Of a stretch of 64,000 bases of DNA, positions 33,661-43,405 are shown piece after piece. A program made the position numbers and the translations under genes. Under the pieces are notes generated by a model. That model worked only from the letters and a program-made list of their open reading frames with translations. It was not told the DNA's origin and did not search any database. Numbering within the stretch: the stretch's first letter is position 1; each line of letters opens with the position of its first letter. This DNA is from Candidatus Zixiibacteriota bacterium (GTDB lineage Bacteria > Zixibacteria > MSB-5A5 > GN15 > FEB-12): NCBI GenBank assembly GCA_019038695.1, contig JAHOYZ010000052.1, positions 1-64,000 on the forward strand, in the 5' to 3' direction.

Positions 33661-35927
33661 CCACCTCCCCTATACAATTCGCTAAGCAGTTTGCTCGACT
33701 GCGGGAAATTATCCAGGCTTCGGCAGCGTCTGATTTGAAGTTACTCCAAATGTTTGATTTCTGGCCCGAGCTAAAAGACCATCGCGACGAACCAGCCTAC
33801 GCATCGTACTATGATGAGTTCACTCCCCTTGTTGAGAACTTCCTCACTGACACCAACCTGCACGACCTGTCGCTTGATGAACTGACAGGCTTGCGTGAGA
33901 TGGCTTCCGACCTATCCCTGAAAAAACCAGCTTCGCTGGTAGTGCGCAGGATGGCGAAGGTCTATTGCTATGTTGGAGAAGTTGACAAGGCACTACAATT
34001 GTTCGCTGAGATTGCTGGTGAACAGTGCAACATACCGGACTCAGAAATCTACCTGGAAACACTCTCTGAGTTCGAGCGCCTGCAAGCTATCTGCTCAAAG
34101 ATTCCTGAGACTTACTCGATGACAAAAGAGATGCTATGCACCATTGCTGATGAATGGGAGTCCGAGCGTGGACATCTTTGGTTTGATCGGGCGCGATGTC
34201 TGTTTGTTGAGAAAAACACCAATGGTAAAGCTTCGCGCGGTCGGATGCGAACCTTGATAGGCTCTGCAAAGATGGCCGAGAAGAATAAAAACGGTGATGC
34301 CGTCGGAGCTGCTACTATCGAAGTTACGTTTGAGAACCAGATCACGACCCCGGATGATCCCTTTATCGGCGTAGTCTATGACGGTCTTACAGCAGTGCGG
34401 GCGATGGTAACTCAGCCACATAGTGGCATTTTGCGTGGATCGGACAAGAGCCGTATTCAGGCACGGTTTCAAATTGAAGATGCCGACCATGCCTTCACCG
34501 GCGATTCCATTGGACTGGCCGCGGCGTTGGTCGCGTATGCGCAACTTCTGAAACCGGACATTGCTCGCTATGAACGGTTCATCTCGTCGGAAGTCGCTTT
34601 CACTGGTGGCATAGACCGGCAAGGTCGGCTTCTCCCGGTGAACAAAGACACACTTAGTGTGAAGGTAGAGCGGGCATTTTTCTCGTCAGTGAAATACTTG
34701 GTTTTACCAGAGAGCAACATTGTTGTCGCCAGGGAATGTGTGACGATATTGCAAGAAAAGTATCCTCATCGCGATTTACAGCTCATACCCTCTACGCACA
34801 TAGGAAAAGTCGCTTGCGACCATAATATTGTGCGCGCCGAGCGGGTTTGTATGGGACAGTTTGTGGCCCAAAAAGCAGGCCAATACGGCCGCATGGTCAA
34901 AATCCAGGTGCCCTTGTTGCTGGCGTTGTTGTGGGTCCTGCTAGCCTTCTTTTATCCCAGGTTCTTCAATCCGTGGTTTGACCGTAACCCGAAGTATGTG
35001 AAGGTGACCACCCGCGGCTTTGAAGCCCTGAACAAGGACTCGATCTTCCTGTGGGATGTGGAGTATGAGTGTGAGGGAATTGAAGCCATTCCTAAATGGC
35101 AGACAGGCGACCTGGATGGGGATGGGATGAATGAGATTGCGCTTGCTCCCAAGTCACTTGGACCGTGCGATAGGAACGCTGTTCTGCATGTGTATGATTC
35201 TGAGGGTGAGCTTCTCTTCGAGCGAACAATGGTACAACGTATGCCGAATGACGACGTGGGAGATCAATTCGTGCCTTCAGTTATTTCGTTCCAGCCATTG
35301 AATGACAGGCATGTTATTATCACTGTAGCCTGCCGTTCAGGTCCAGCTCGCGGACATGTGAGAATATGGAGTCGAACGGGCGATTCCCTGGTTACCTATA
35401 TAAATAAGGGCTTCCCGGGACCGAGTCTATTGGTTGATGTCGATTCGAATGGTGAGAACGAGATACTCTTTTGCGGCATCAACAATCCTATGGCGAGTGT
35501 ATGCCTCTTTACACTCGGCGATGGTCCGTGCAATGGGGAGTCGCCACCACGTGCGCCAGGTCCGGGACCCGAGGAGGTCTATTTGATCGTGCCACCAACT
35601 GGGGTTTCACAGCAACTCGTGGAGCAGTACAACTGTGTTTTGGGAGTAAGTGAGGAAGCTCCGGGCCGTGTGAGACTCATTGTTTGCGAAAACATCTCGC
35701 GGATACCTCGGTGCGACCTCTATTACTATTTCGATGAAAGAATGCGAGTAACCAGTGTTCTGGCGAGTGATAGCTACATCGCACAATGGGAAGCGTTTGT
35801 AGAGCAGGGCCTTCTTCCCGATGAAAGCCTCGTTTCCGTTCAAGCGCGAGCGCGGGACAACGTCACCTACTGGACAGACAGCGGCTGGGTTACAGAGGGA
35901 GAACTCCGTGCTCTCGAAGAACGGTAG
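33657..35927 (+). CDS. Membrane-anchored Lon-like (S16) serine protease with extracytoplasmic FG-GAP-like region
   Basis: The 756-residue protein has a helical N-terminus (1-180) followed by a Lon-type peptidase domain (about 210-390). The Ser-Lys dyad is visible: Ser284 in FTGDSIGLAAAL, and Lys336 in NKDTLSVKVERAFF followed by VKYLVLPESN, matching the GLKEK..A....VLIPEEN pattern of Lon. There is no AAA+ module. One transmembrane helix follows (QVPLLLALLWVLLAFFYP, about 420-440). After it comes a C-terminal part with two calcium-loop-like FG-GAP/VCBS motifs (GDLDGDGMNEIAL near 485, DVDSNGENEILF near 594). The protease side would face the cytoplasm with the zinc-finger protein. A sensor that degrades a regulator on an outside signal fits this layout (inference). 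Confidence 0.88.
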   Translation: MTTSPIQFAKQFARLREIIQASAASDLKLLQMFDFWPELKDHRDEPAYASYYDEFTPLVENFLTDTNLHDLSLDELTGLREMASDLSLKKPASLVVRRMAKVYCYVGEVDKALQLFAEIAGEQCNIPDSEIYLETLSEFERLQAICSKIPETYSMTKEMLCTIADEWESERGHLWFDRARCLFVEKNTNGKASRGRMRTLIGSAKMAEKNKNGDAVGAATIEVTFENQITTPDDPFIGVVYDGLTAVRAMVTQPHSGILRGSDKSRIQARFQIEDADHAFTGDSIGLAAALVAYAQLLKPDIARYERFISSEVAFTGGIDRQGRLLPVNKDTLSVKVERAFFSSVKYLVLPESNIVVARECVTILQEKYPHRDLQLIPSTHIGKVACDHNIVRAERVCMGQFVAQKAGQYGRMVKIQVPLLLALLWVLLAFFYPRFFNPWFDRNPKYVKVTTRGFEALNKDSIFLWDVEYECEGIEAIPKWQTGDLDGDGMNEIALAPKSLGPCDRNAVLHVYDSEGELLFERTMVQRMPNDDVGDQFVPSVISFQPLNDRHVIITVACRSGPARGHVRIWSRTGDSLVTYINKGFPGPSLLVDVDSNGENEILFCGINNPMASVCLFTLGDGPCNGESPPRAPGPGPEEVYLIVPPTGVSQQLVEQYNCVLGVSEEAPGRVRLIVCENISRIPRCDLYYYFDERMRVTSVLASDSYIAQWEAFVEQGLLPDESLVSVQARARDNVTYWTDSGWVTEGELRALEER

Positions 35928-35940
35928 GTAAGTCAATCGG

Positions 35941-35966
35941 CCTGCCGCTTGACAGCCAGCGGCAGG
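35941..35966 (+). terminator. Hairpin after the protease cassette
   Basis: CCTGCCGCT pairs perfectly with AGCGGCAGG (9 bp, loop of 8), 13 bases after the protease stop. No T tract follows, so it may be a stability or factor-dependent termination structure. Confidence 0.5.
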
Positions 35967-36090
35967 TCCCACCTCAGAGTTAATTCAATTCCTTTTCTAC
36001 AAACTGAGTTTTCGGTGCCTATTCTATAGTTGAAGATAATGATGAGCGAAACAAGCAATCATTGTAACCATTTAACTTGAGGTTGGTACT

Positions 36091-37905
36091 ATGAAGCAAT
36101 TTTCATCAATCTGTCTCGTGGCGGTAGTTATCGTGCTACTGCTAACAGGCTCGAGCAGGGCTGACAATGTGATACTCAATGGAGGGTTCGAGGATGATCT
36201 CACCTATTGGGATGCATATCAATACCCTAGCGGTTGGACTACTTCGACAACAAACCCCCACAGTGGACAAAAGTGCGCGGTCTTCACTTTTCCAGGAGGG
36301 GCGGGGTATTATGACGCCGCAATGCGCACATCAAGCTTTGAAATGTATGTCGTACCGGACGTGCTATATCGGTTCACCTTGTGGACGCGTGAGATAGACA
36401 CTCATGATACATGGACTGACACTGAGAGTATTCTTGATGCCACAGTCTCATTGAATGGATCGTATGCTTTCCATCCCTTACATCCTTCACCTTCTGAATC
36501 TTGGCAACAATGGGAATTGATCGGTCAATTCGAGGATAGCGGTTATGTAACTGTATACTTAGAGCTTCACGGATATGCCACGTCGGGGGCAGCAGAATTT
36601 GCCGTTGATGACGTTATATTGGAACGCATTCCTGCCGTCCTCAGCTTCCCTTCAATCGCCGTCTCACCCTGTGATGATGCACAGCCTGTGATGCTTGACC
36701 TCTCGCAGCCGATCAATGGAGCTATTATCCCGATTCGTATTCCAGATGGGGCTGAGTTCTGCGGCCTCACTACCGATGGCCTGTTCACCGAGGATTGGGA
36801 GATGGCTGTGTACTACAATGGGGATAGCACCGAAATCTCGGTTGGGCTCTGGAATCTGGTTGGAGACCGTATCCCAAGTGATACCACTACGGTGGTTAAT
36901 GTGTTGTTCCATGCCACCCCAGAATGTGAAACGAGCTATTATCTACACTGGGATACGGCCTTCATGGGTGATCCCCAGCATGAATTGCTTTTCTCCGATA
37001 CCAATGATTTCGATCTGGCCGGATATTTCGATCCTGACGTAGATTCGACCGAGATAGAAGGCTACATCCCTGGAGATGTTAACGGTGATGGGGAAGTTAA
37101 TATCGCTGATCTCACTTACCTGGTTGCTTACCTATTCACTGGCGGACCGCCGCCATGCGTGATGAATGCAGGTGATGTTAACGGTTCCTGCACAGGACCG
37201 AATATCGCCGACTTGACCTACCTTGTGTCATATCTATTTACTGGTGGTCCCGCTCCGGTGTGTGGCTGCCTCGGCGAAGGTGCTGCTATGAAAGTGAGCA
37301 GCGATATCTCGTTGATCACCGAGTATCACGACGGCACTACCACTATTACCCTTAACTCCAACCGGGACCTTCGCGGATTACAGTTGACTTTCGCCGGTGA
37401 TGGCGTCCCGCAACCGTTGAGTCTGCTTGATAGCCGTATCGAATTGATGTCAGGCACCAACATTATTGGTCTGGCAGATCTCGAAGGCGAGGCAGTCATT
37501 CAGTCTGGAACACAGAGTGTCATCCGATTGGAAGGAGAGTACGAAATCGTCGAGGCGATAGCATCCGACATGAACCACAACGAGGTTGTGCTTGCAATTG
37601 GCGCTCCAAAGGAAGAAAGCCTGCCATGTAGGTTCGTCCTTGATCAGAACTACCCCAATCCATTCAACCCGACGACGGCGATTAGTTTCAGCCTGCCCAA
37701 CGCCGGGGAAGTTCGTCTGGAAGTGTTTAATGTCATGGGGCAGCAAGTTGCTACTCTGGTCAATCATCACATGGAAGCGGGGAGTCATACCGTGACCTGG
37801 GACAGCAGAGATAACAGCGGACACAATGTGGCGAGCGGTGTCTATTTCTATCGTCTTGAGGCAGGAAGCATCAATAAGACGAAGAAGATGGTGTTACTCA
37901 AGTAG
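36091..37905 (+). CDS. Secreted dockerin-repeat protein with C-terminal sorting domain
   Basis: The product has 604 residues, with a Sec signal peptide ending LLLTGSSRA. The N-terminal part looks like a carbohydrate-binding/beta-sandwich module (VILNGGFEDDLTYWDAYQYP). Residues about 329-385 hold two dockerin-type calcium repeats (GDVNGDGEVNIADLTYLVAY and GDVNG...NIADLTYLVSY). The end is the FlgD-like / type A sorting domain (NYPNPFNPTTAISF, VASGVYFYRLEAG, KKMVLLK) that marks cargo for export across the outer membrane in FCB-group bacteria. It is followed by a strong terminator. It lies inside the island, and its paired dockerin repeats are typical of Zixibacteria-like genomes. Confidence 0.88.
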   Translation: MKQFSSICLVAVVIVLLLTGSSRADNVILNGGFEDDLTYWDAYQYPSGWTTSTTNPHSGQKCAVFTFPGGAGYYDAAMRTSSFEMYVVPDVLYRFTLWTREIDTHDTWTDTESILDATVSLNGSYAFHPLHPSPSESWQQWELIGQFEDSGYVTVYLELHGYATSGAAEFAVDDVILERIPAVLSFPSIAVSPCDDAQPVMLDLSQPINGAIIPIRIPDGAEFCGLTTDGLFTEDWEMAVYYNGDSTEISVGLWNLVGDRIPSDTTTVVNVLFHATPECETSYYLHWDTAFMGDPQHELLFSDTNDFDLAGYFDPDVDSTEIEGYIPGDVNGDGEVNIADLTYLVAYLFTGGPPPCVMNAGDVNGSCTGPNIADLTYLVSYLFTGGPAPVCGCLGEGAAMKVSSDISLITEYHDGTTTITLNSNRDLRGLQLTFAGDGVPQPLSLLDSRIELMSGTNIIGLADLEGEAVIQSGTQSVIRLEGEYEIVEAIASDMNHNEVVLAIGAPKEESLPCRFVLDQNYPNPFNPTTAISFSLPNAGEVRLEVFNVMGQQVATLVNHHMEAGSHTVTWDSRDNSGHNVASGVYFYRLEAGSINKTKKMVLLK

Positions 37906-37932
37906 CTCATCTCTTACTCTCGAGCAATCTAC

Positions 37933-37970
37933 ACGGCCACTTCTCACACAGAGGAGTGGCCGTTTTCTTT
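37933..37970 (+). terminator. Rho-independent terminator of the dockerin-protein gene
   Basis: ACGGCCACT (37933-37941) pairs with AGTGGCCGT (37955-37963), followed by TTTCTTT. A nearly identical hairpin with the same loop follows the 1598-aa gene at 43178. Confidence 0.88.
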
Positions 37971-38077
37971 CCGGGGGGCATATCATAGTTACACAAAGCA
38001 CGTGACTCCTTAATAATAAAGGACGGAGTACCCCCCTTGGCGATCTGGCCAGATAACACGATAACGTCTCGCGAACA

Positions 38078-38106
38078 TTGACATTCGTATCGCTATTTGC
38101 TATACT
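38078..38106 (+). promoter_or_regulatory. Consensus sigma-70-type promoter of the 1598-aa secreted protein gene
   Basis: TTGACA (38078-38083), 17-bp spacer, TATACT (38101-38106). It lies about 245 bases before the large ORF, leaving a long leader that contains small ORFs. Confidence 0.75.
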
Positions 38107-38247
38107 ACGCCGTAGCAGGATGGCGATACAGTCTTACGTGTCACCGATCTGGAATGACAACTTTAGTTTGGAGTGTCTTCGATGAAACCTCACCGCATCC
38201 TTGACTCGGAACCTCACTTCAATACCTCTATGCTTTGGGGGTGAATC

Positions 38248-38355
38248 ATGAAACGGATCGCTGCTGCATTCGTTGCGCTCGGCGTCAGCTGTATTGATCA
38301 AGGCTACAGATTAAACCAAGATAATGACAAAATTGTATTAAGGGGAGTAAGATGA
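38248..38355 (+). CDS. 35-codon signal-peptide-like ORF coupled to the large secreted protein
   Basis: ATG at 38248 with GGGGGTGA upstream opens MKRIAAAFVALGVSC..., a short lipoprotein-like signal (GVSC) followed by about 20 polar residues. It ends with TGA overlapping the ATG of the 1598-aa gene (ATGA at 38352-38355). It could be a coupled leader peptide or the remains of a truncated secreted-protein gene. Confidence 0.4.
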   Translation: MKRIAAAFVALGVSCIDQGYRLNQDNDKIVLRGVR

Positions 38356-41300
38356 AAAAGTCTCTTGTGCTTCTAATGGTGTGTGCGTCGGTTGCTATTC
38401 TATGGTCACCAGCCCAAGCCGATTCGACTACAGTAACATTCGGGGAACCTTCGCCCGCTGCGTTCATTTTCGATGAGGAGATGTCTGGATTGTCCAGTGA
38501 ATCCGACGGTATAATGGCGCAATCCGAGGGAACGGCGGACTTCTATTATGACCTCCAGGCGAGAACCGCCAGTGGGATGGTCATAATCGGGGATGATACT
38601 TGGGACGGTTTCGGACAAAGCTTAGCCACCGGAGACTTGAATGGCGATGGCTATGATGACTTGATTGTGAGTGCAGATTATGCCGATGGTATTTCCAATG
38701 GATCGCCAAGATCGGGTGAGGTCTATGTATTCTATGGGAACGGGAGTTATGCTGGTGACACGTTGTTGGCATCAGAAGCGGACGCAATTATCTACGGAGT
38801 GGATGCAAACGATGTCTTCGGAACAGCTCTTGCCTGTGGTGATGTTAACAATGATGGATTAGCCGATATTGTCATTGGCGCATGTTGGGGCGATGGGCTC
38901 AATAACAGTACTTCAGGCACTGGAGAAGCATATATTGTCTTTGGTAAAACTACTCTACTGACTACTATGAGTGCCTCAACGGCCGACGTCATCATATATG
39001 GTTCAACATCCAGTTACGGAGTTTCAAGTAACCAACTAGGGAACGCTGTCAGTATTGGCGATATAAATGGTGATAATATTGGTGACGTCATCATGAATGC
39101 TCCGGGGGAAGATAACCTCGCTTTGGGCATCATTGATTGCGGGGCATACTACGTAATCTACGGCTCATCGACCTGGCCGGACGCCATAAATCTGTCTTCA
39201 CATTATGATGTGAGGGCTTTGGGTGAAGCTACCGACGATTGTTTTGGCTGGTTATCTGGAACCAAATATCGCTACTTGAATTGCCTGAGTTCGGGAGACA
39301 TAAACTGCGATGGATCTGATGATCTATTGCTTGGATTTTCAGGTGGAGACGGACCGCTTGACAATATTGCAGAAGCTGGAGAAATAAGAATTGTATATGG
39401 TTCTCCATCGCTTCCCTCGGATATAGATTTATCAACCAGCACTGATGTTATAATCTATGGTGATGACGCTGAAGACAAACTATGTGTTTCCAGGGCCGTC
39501 GACGTAAACAACAATGGGTGCAGCGATATTTTAGTGGGCGTTCCATATGCTGATGGCAGGTACGATGATTCATTTAACGCGGGTGAATTCTGGGTAATTC
39601 ACAACTCAGGGAGCCTGCCCGACACGATTTTGGAATCGCTGGTGGATATGGCTATCTATGGGCGGGACACCCGGGATCACTTGGGGTGGTCGTTCTTTGC
39701 CGGTGACCATGAAAACAACGGAACGAACTCGTTGATGATCGGAGTGCCGGGGGGTGATGGACCAGCCAACTCAAGAGATCGTTGCGGCGAGATTGCTCTT
39801 TTCAAGCGCTCCGACATGTTACCGGCCATCGTTGATCTTGCCACCGAAAAGAGTGATGCCATAATCTTTGGATCAGTGATTCAGGATTTTTTGGGGGTGC
39901 ATGAGATTGTTCTCTCGAATTTTGACGGTGACGGTCTTCCTGAAATAATCGGAGCAGCCACTTGGGCTAACTTCGACGGTAAGGAGGAGGTTGGAAAGGT
40001 CTTTGTCATGCAGGGCAGTTCTTTCTTCCTTAACCCACCTACTGTTGAATTCACCGAACCTGGATCTGACGACCTTTGGTCGATTGGTGATTCAAGACCA
40101 ATCAGTTGGGAATTGTCAGGTGGTCTTCCTGATAAGATCGAGATCTTTGTATCAAGAGATGGAGGGTCCAGTTGGCCATCAGAACCAATCGCTAGCTTCA
40201 GCCATGTTTTCCCTCTCTCCTGGAATTGGACAGTCACCGGACCTGAGACAGACAATTGCCAATTCAAAGTGGTTGCATCAAATTCGTCGGGATCAGGAAC
40301 AGCGTGGTCAGAATGGGTCCGAATAAAACCAGTGATTAGTTACGGTACAACAGTTATAACTCATGGATACATACTTGATTTCATAAACAGTAATGACTTG
40401 GATGAAGGTGCTGGTTGGACAATATCTATGGCCAATGCGATCATAGAAAGGCTCGGCCATGGAATAATCTATAGAGTGGTAGACGGCAGAATCATGCCGG
40501 TCGAGTTAGGTGAGAACCGATTGGATGCTGAGGGGAATGGGGAGAAAGTTATCGTCTTTGACTGGATGGAGGAGTCCGATCGTCCTTTTTTTGGTCTAGC
40601 GGAGGCAGCGGCCGATGTTTTGTTTGCCTGTTTGATAGATGGAGTCGATAATTTCTTAACTGAGCCTTATTGGTCTTTAGAGCAACTCCATTTTATCGGG
40701 CATAGCCGTGGGGCAGTTATTAATAGTGAAGTAATTCAAAGGCTAGGTTACTATCAAAATAAAGGTGAATTGCCTGTATTTGTAGATGAAGATATTCATA
40801 TGACAACATTAGACCCACACCCTGCTGATGATGATGATTTTGATTGTATCGGAGACCCGATAAATCCACAAGACAATGATGTGAATTTAGGTATTGATGA
40901 GTTAACTCCTGAAACTGTTGTTGGTAGGGGAGTTGTCGCATGGAAGAATGTTATATATGCTGATAATTACAGACAAGGAATGTGTCCAGATATTGATATC
41001 TATTTAAATGGGCTGTCAGAGTATCCTGGTATAGGTTATAAGGCAGATTTAACAGGGGGATTAACATTAAATTATCCAGCTACTTATAGTGGAGCTGGCA
41101 TAGTAGGTCATCATTCAGCGGTACATGCTTGGTATCATGGAACAATAGATACTCATACTGACATCGAAATAGATGGTGCTATTACAATTCTTGAACCTAA
41201 TATTTGGTATCCTGGTGATTTGCGGTCATCTATTGGCTTTAATATAAATCAATCTTATCCTGGAAGTAATTTGGACTGGTATAAAGTCACAAATGGAATT

Positions 41301-43148
41301 GAGATTGCAGAAGACAACAATCTAAGAGTAGATAAAATATTCAATGGTGATTTCTCAATGACGGAAGGTAGCGATTCAAAATTACCAGGATGGAGTTTTC
41401 AAGGTGGTGGTGGAGATGGAAACATTCATGAAGAAGATAAGAAGTATTACTTAGAATTAGAGCGTGGCGATACTTATAAGAGACATAATACTTTATATAT
41501 ACCTAATAATGCAATTTCAATTGAATTTTGGGCTAGAGTACAAAATAGTGGTGGTGGTGACCTACTAGAAGTTACTTTGACCGGGGATCTGAGTAACCAT
41601 GTCTATATCTTTTCCTTAGAAGACAAAACCTCTTGCGCTGGGGAATATTGGCGAGTAGACATCCCAGTTCTATTAAGAGGAACTTCACAAACAATTGAAT
41701 TTAAAGTAGATGATCCAGACTGGGGATGGGTTGACTCAAGAATCTGGATTGATAATATTGAATTCGACTTTGATAATGAAAGTTCGTTAATATTTACTAA
41801 GTGTTCTCCAGTCGATTTAATAATTACAGATCCTAATGGTAATATTCTAAGTAACTCAATTATCGAAATTGAAAATTCAATTTATGAATCTTATGAGATT
41901 TCACCTGGGGATTCAATCGCAGTGCTTAAAATAAAAAATCCGATTGATCAAGGATTGTATAAAATAGAAGTGGTACCATGGGCAAATGCAAACCCAGACG
42001 ACCATTATTCTATAACTGCCTACTTTGGAGAAGATACAATAGTATATGCTGATAATGAACCAATCTCAAGTATCCCACCTAATGGTTATTTATATTCAAC
42101 ACTTGATACTGGTTCGGTAAATGGAACTATCGGAGCAGGCGGTACCGGATTATTGGGTGTAACAGTTGGACTGTATGATTCAACTGGTGAGTTTGTGTCA
42201 TCAATGACATCAAATGATTCAGGTTATTATCAATTTGCTGGGTTAAATAATGGAATTTATACGGTTTCAATTGTTACTCCATTGGGTTATCAAGCTGTAT
42301 CTGAATCGCAGGAAATTAAAGTTCGAGGATTACCTCATGAAGTTAATTTTGAGCTAACTCAACTTGAAATCCCTCTTGCTCAGCGTGGCCGAGGATATTG
42401 GATGCACCAGGTGAATGCATTGCTTTCTGGGAAGGGGAATCCACAAGAAGCAATGGGTGATATGTGTGATTACATGGAACTGATCCGCACACATTTCAAC
42501 GAACATGGGCTTAACCAAATCAATGTCTTCCAAGTGGTTTTCACTGATGAATGCGATCAGCGTTTGGAAGCTCTTAGAACGACTATTTCACCAAAAGCGA
42601 AAGCAACCATGAACGAGAAGGCAAGAGCTCACCTGACAGCTCTTTTGCTTAATATGGTCTCGGGCAAAATAGCTCAGTGGCATCCTGTTAGTGAGGATTC
42701 CCTCACACTCTCCCAGGCGATCACATATTGCAACAGCTTAATCACAGACAGCTATCCGGAAAATGATGAGATGGCCAAGGATATCGCTGAAATGATCAAT
42801 GAGGGGCAAACAATACCTGCAAGTTGGATTGATCCACTTACTCCCGACATTACCTATAAGCAGGGATTAGAATCAAGCCTACCGACAGTCTATACACTTT
42901 CTCAGAACTACCCCAACCCGTTCAACCCTGTAACTGAGATTACATTTACTCTTCCTCAGGCGTCGAGGGTTAGACTCGAAGTTTTCAATATGCTCGGGCA
43001 GGAGGTATCTACTATCTATGACGGTGGCCTTAAGGCGGGAGTCCATTCATTTACATGGGACGGCTCATCGGTGGCGAGCGGTGTCTACTTCTATAGGCTT
43101 ACCGCGGGCAACTTTGTCGAGACGAAGAAGATGGTGCTGATCAAATAA
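38352..43148 (+). CDS. Very large secreted FG-GAP protein with lipase-like motif and sorting domain
   Basis: The 1598-residue protein has a signal peptide ending SPAQA. Residues about 70-560 are integrin-like FG-GAP repeats (GDLNGDGYDDLIVSADYADG, GDVNNDGLADIVIGACWGDG and more). An Ig-like piece follows (PTVEFTEPGSDD). A stretch around residues 660-880 contains a lipase-type nucleophile elbow GHSRGA with Ser785. A CnaB/SdrD-like fold comes near 1250-1340 (GVTVGLYDSTGEFVSSM), and the end is the YPNPFNP...GVYFYRL sorting domain. Bases 40340-42360 are visibly more A/T-rich than both ends and use TTA, ATA and AAT codons freely, so the middle was probably acquired by recombination. AGGGGAG precedes the ATG. 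The substrate and role are unknown. Confidence 0.88.
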   Translation: MKKSLVLLMVCASVAILWSPAQADSTTVTFGEPSPAAFIFDEEMSGLSSESDGIMAQSEGTADFYYDLQARTASGMVIIGDDTWDGFGQSLATGDLNGDGYDDLIVSADYADGISNGSPRSGEVYVFYGNGSYAGDTLLASEADAIIYGVDANDVFGTALACGDVNNDGLADIVIGACWGDGLNNSTSGTGEAYIVFGKTTLLTTMSASTADVIIYGSTSSYGVSSNQLGNAVSIGDINGDNIGDVIMNAPGEDNLALGIIDCGAYYVIYGSSTWPDAINLSSHYDVRALGEATDDCFGWLSGTKYRYLNCLSSGDINCDGSDDLLLGFSGGDGPLDNIAEAGEIRIVYGSPSLPSDIDLSTSTDVIIYGDDAEDKLCVSRAVDVNNNGCSDILVGVPYADGRYDDSFNAGEFWVIHNSGSLPDTILESLVDMAIYGRDTRDHLGWSFFAGDHENNGTNSLMIGVPGGDGPANSRDRCGEIALFKRSDMLPAIVDLATEKSDAIIFGSVIQDFLGVHEIVLSNFDGDGLPEIIGAATWANFDGKEEVGKVFVMQGSSFFLNPPTVEFTEPGSDDLWSIGDSRPISWELSGGLPDKIEIFVSRDGGSSWPSEPIASFSHVFPLSWNWTVTGPETDNCQFKVVASNSSGSGTAWSEWVRIKPVISYGTTVITHGYILDFINSNDLDEGAGWTISMANAIIERLGHGIIYRVVDGRIMPVELGENRLDAEGNGEKVIVFDWMEESDRPFFGLAEAAADVLFACLIDGVDNFLTEPYWSLEQLHFIGHSRGAVINSEVIQRLGYYQNKGELPVFVDEDIHMTTLDPHPADDDDFDCIGDPINPQDNDVNLGIDELTPETVVGRGVVAWKNVIYADNYRQGMCPDIDIYLNGLSEYPGIGYKADLTGGLTLNYPATYSGAGIVGHHSAVHAWYHGTIDTHTDIEIDGAITILEPNIWYPGDLRSSIGFNINQSYPGSNLDWYKVTNGIEIAEDNNLRVDKIFNGDFSMTEGSDSKLPGWSFQGGGGDGNIHEEDKKYYLELERGDTYKRHNTLYIPNNAISIEFWARVQNSGGGDLLEVTLTGDLSNHVYIFSLEDKTSCAGEYWRVDIPVLLRGTSQTIEFKVDDPDWGWVDSRIWIDNIEFDFDNESSLIFTKCSPVDLIITDPNGNILSNSIIEIENSIYESYEISPGDSIAVLKIKNPIDQGLYKIEVVPWANANPDDHYSITAYFGEDTIVYADNEPISSIPPNGYLYSTLDTGSVNGTIGAGGTGLLGVTVGLYDSTGEFVSSMTSNDSGYYQFAGLNNGIYTVSIVTPLGYQAVSESQEIKVRGLPHEVNFELTQLEIPLAQRGRGYWMHQVNALLSGKGNPQEAMGDMCDYMELIRTHFNEHGLNQINVFQVVFTDECDQRLEALRTTISPKAKATMNEKARAHLTALLLNMVSGKIAQWHPVSEDSLTLSQAITYCNSLITDSYPENDEMAKDIAEMINEGQTIPASWIDPLTPDITYKQGLESSLPTVYTLSQNYPNPFNPVTEITFTLPQASRVRLEVFNMLGQEVSTIYDGGLKAGVHSFTWDGSSVASGVYFYRLTAGNFVETKKMVLIK

Positions 43149-43177
43149 GCGACAGTAACAGTTCCGTAAAATAGACA

Positions 43178-43215
43178 ACGGCCATTTCTTACACAGAGGA
43201 GTGGCCGTTCTCTTG
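43178..43215 (+). terminator. Rho-independent terminator of the 1598-aa gene
   Basis: ACGGCCATT pairs with AGTGGCCGT (43200-43208, one G-T pair), followed by TCTCTT. It is a near copy of the terminator at 37933, including the loop ACACAGAGG. Confidence 0.8.
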
Positions 43216-43405
43216 GCTCCTGTATGACTATCTTGTCAGAGTCAATGGGCACAGACGATTTCTAATACCTGTTCTATAACCGCCAGATCAGAACACCTGG
43301 GTCGGGGTAAACCGGGTATGCACGACATTCCATCCTCTGTCGCTGATAATGGTAACTTGAACATTTGTCTCAAGTCCGTGTATATAACTGTCCACGTTTT
43401 GTTGA

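Larger units (their letters stand above)
37906..38247. other. Intergenic region between the two large secreted proteins
   Basis: This 340-bp stretch holds the terminator at 37933-37970, a consensus promoter at 38078-38106 and a 20-codon frame (MKPHRILDSEPHFNTSMLWG) just before the 35-codon ORF. A C-rich/G-rich patch (accccccttgg) lies near 38030. No other gene is supported. Confidence 0.55.
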
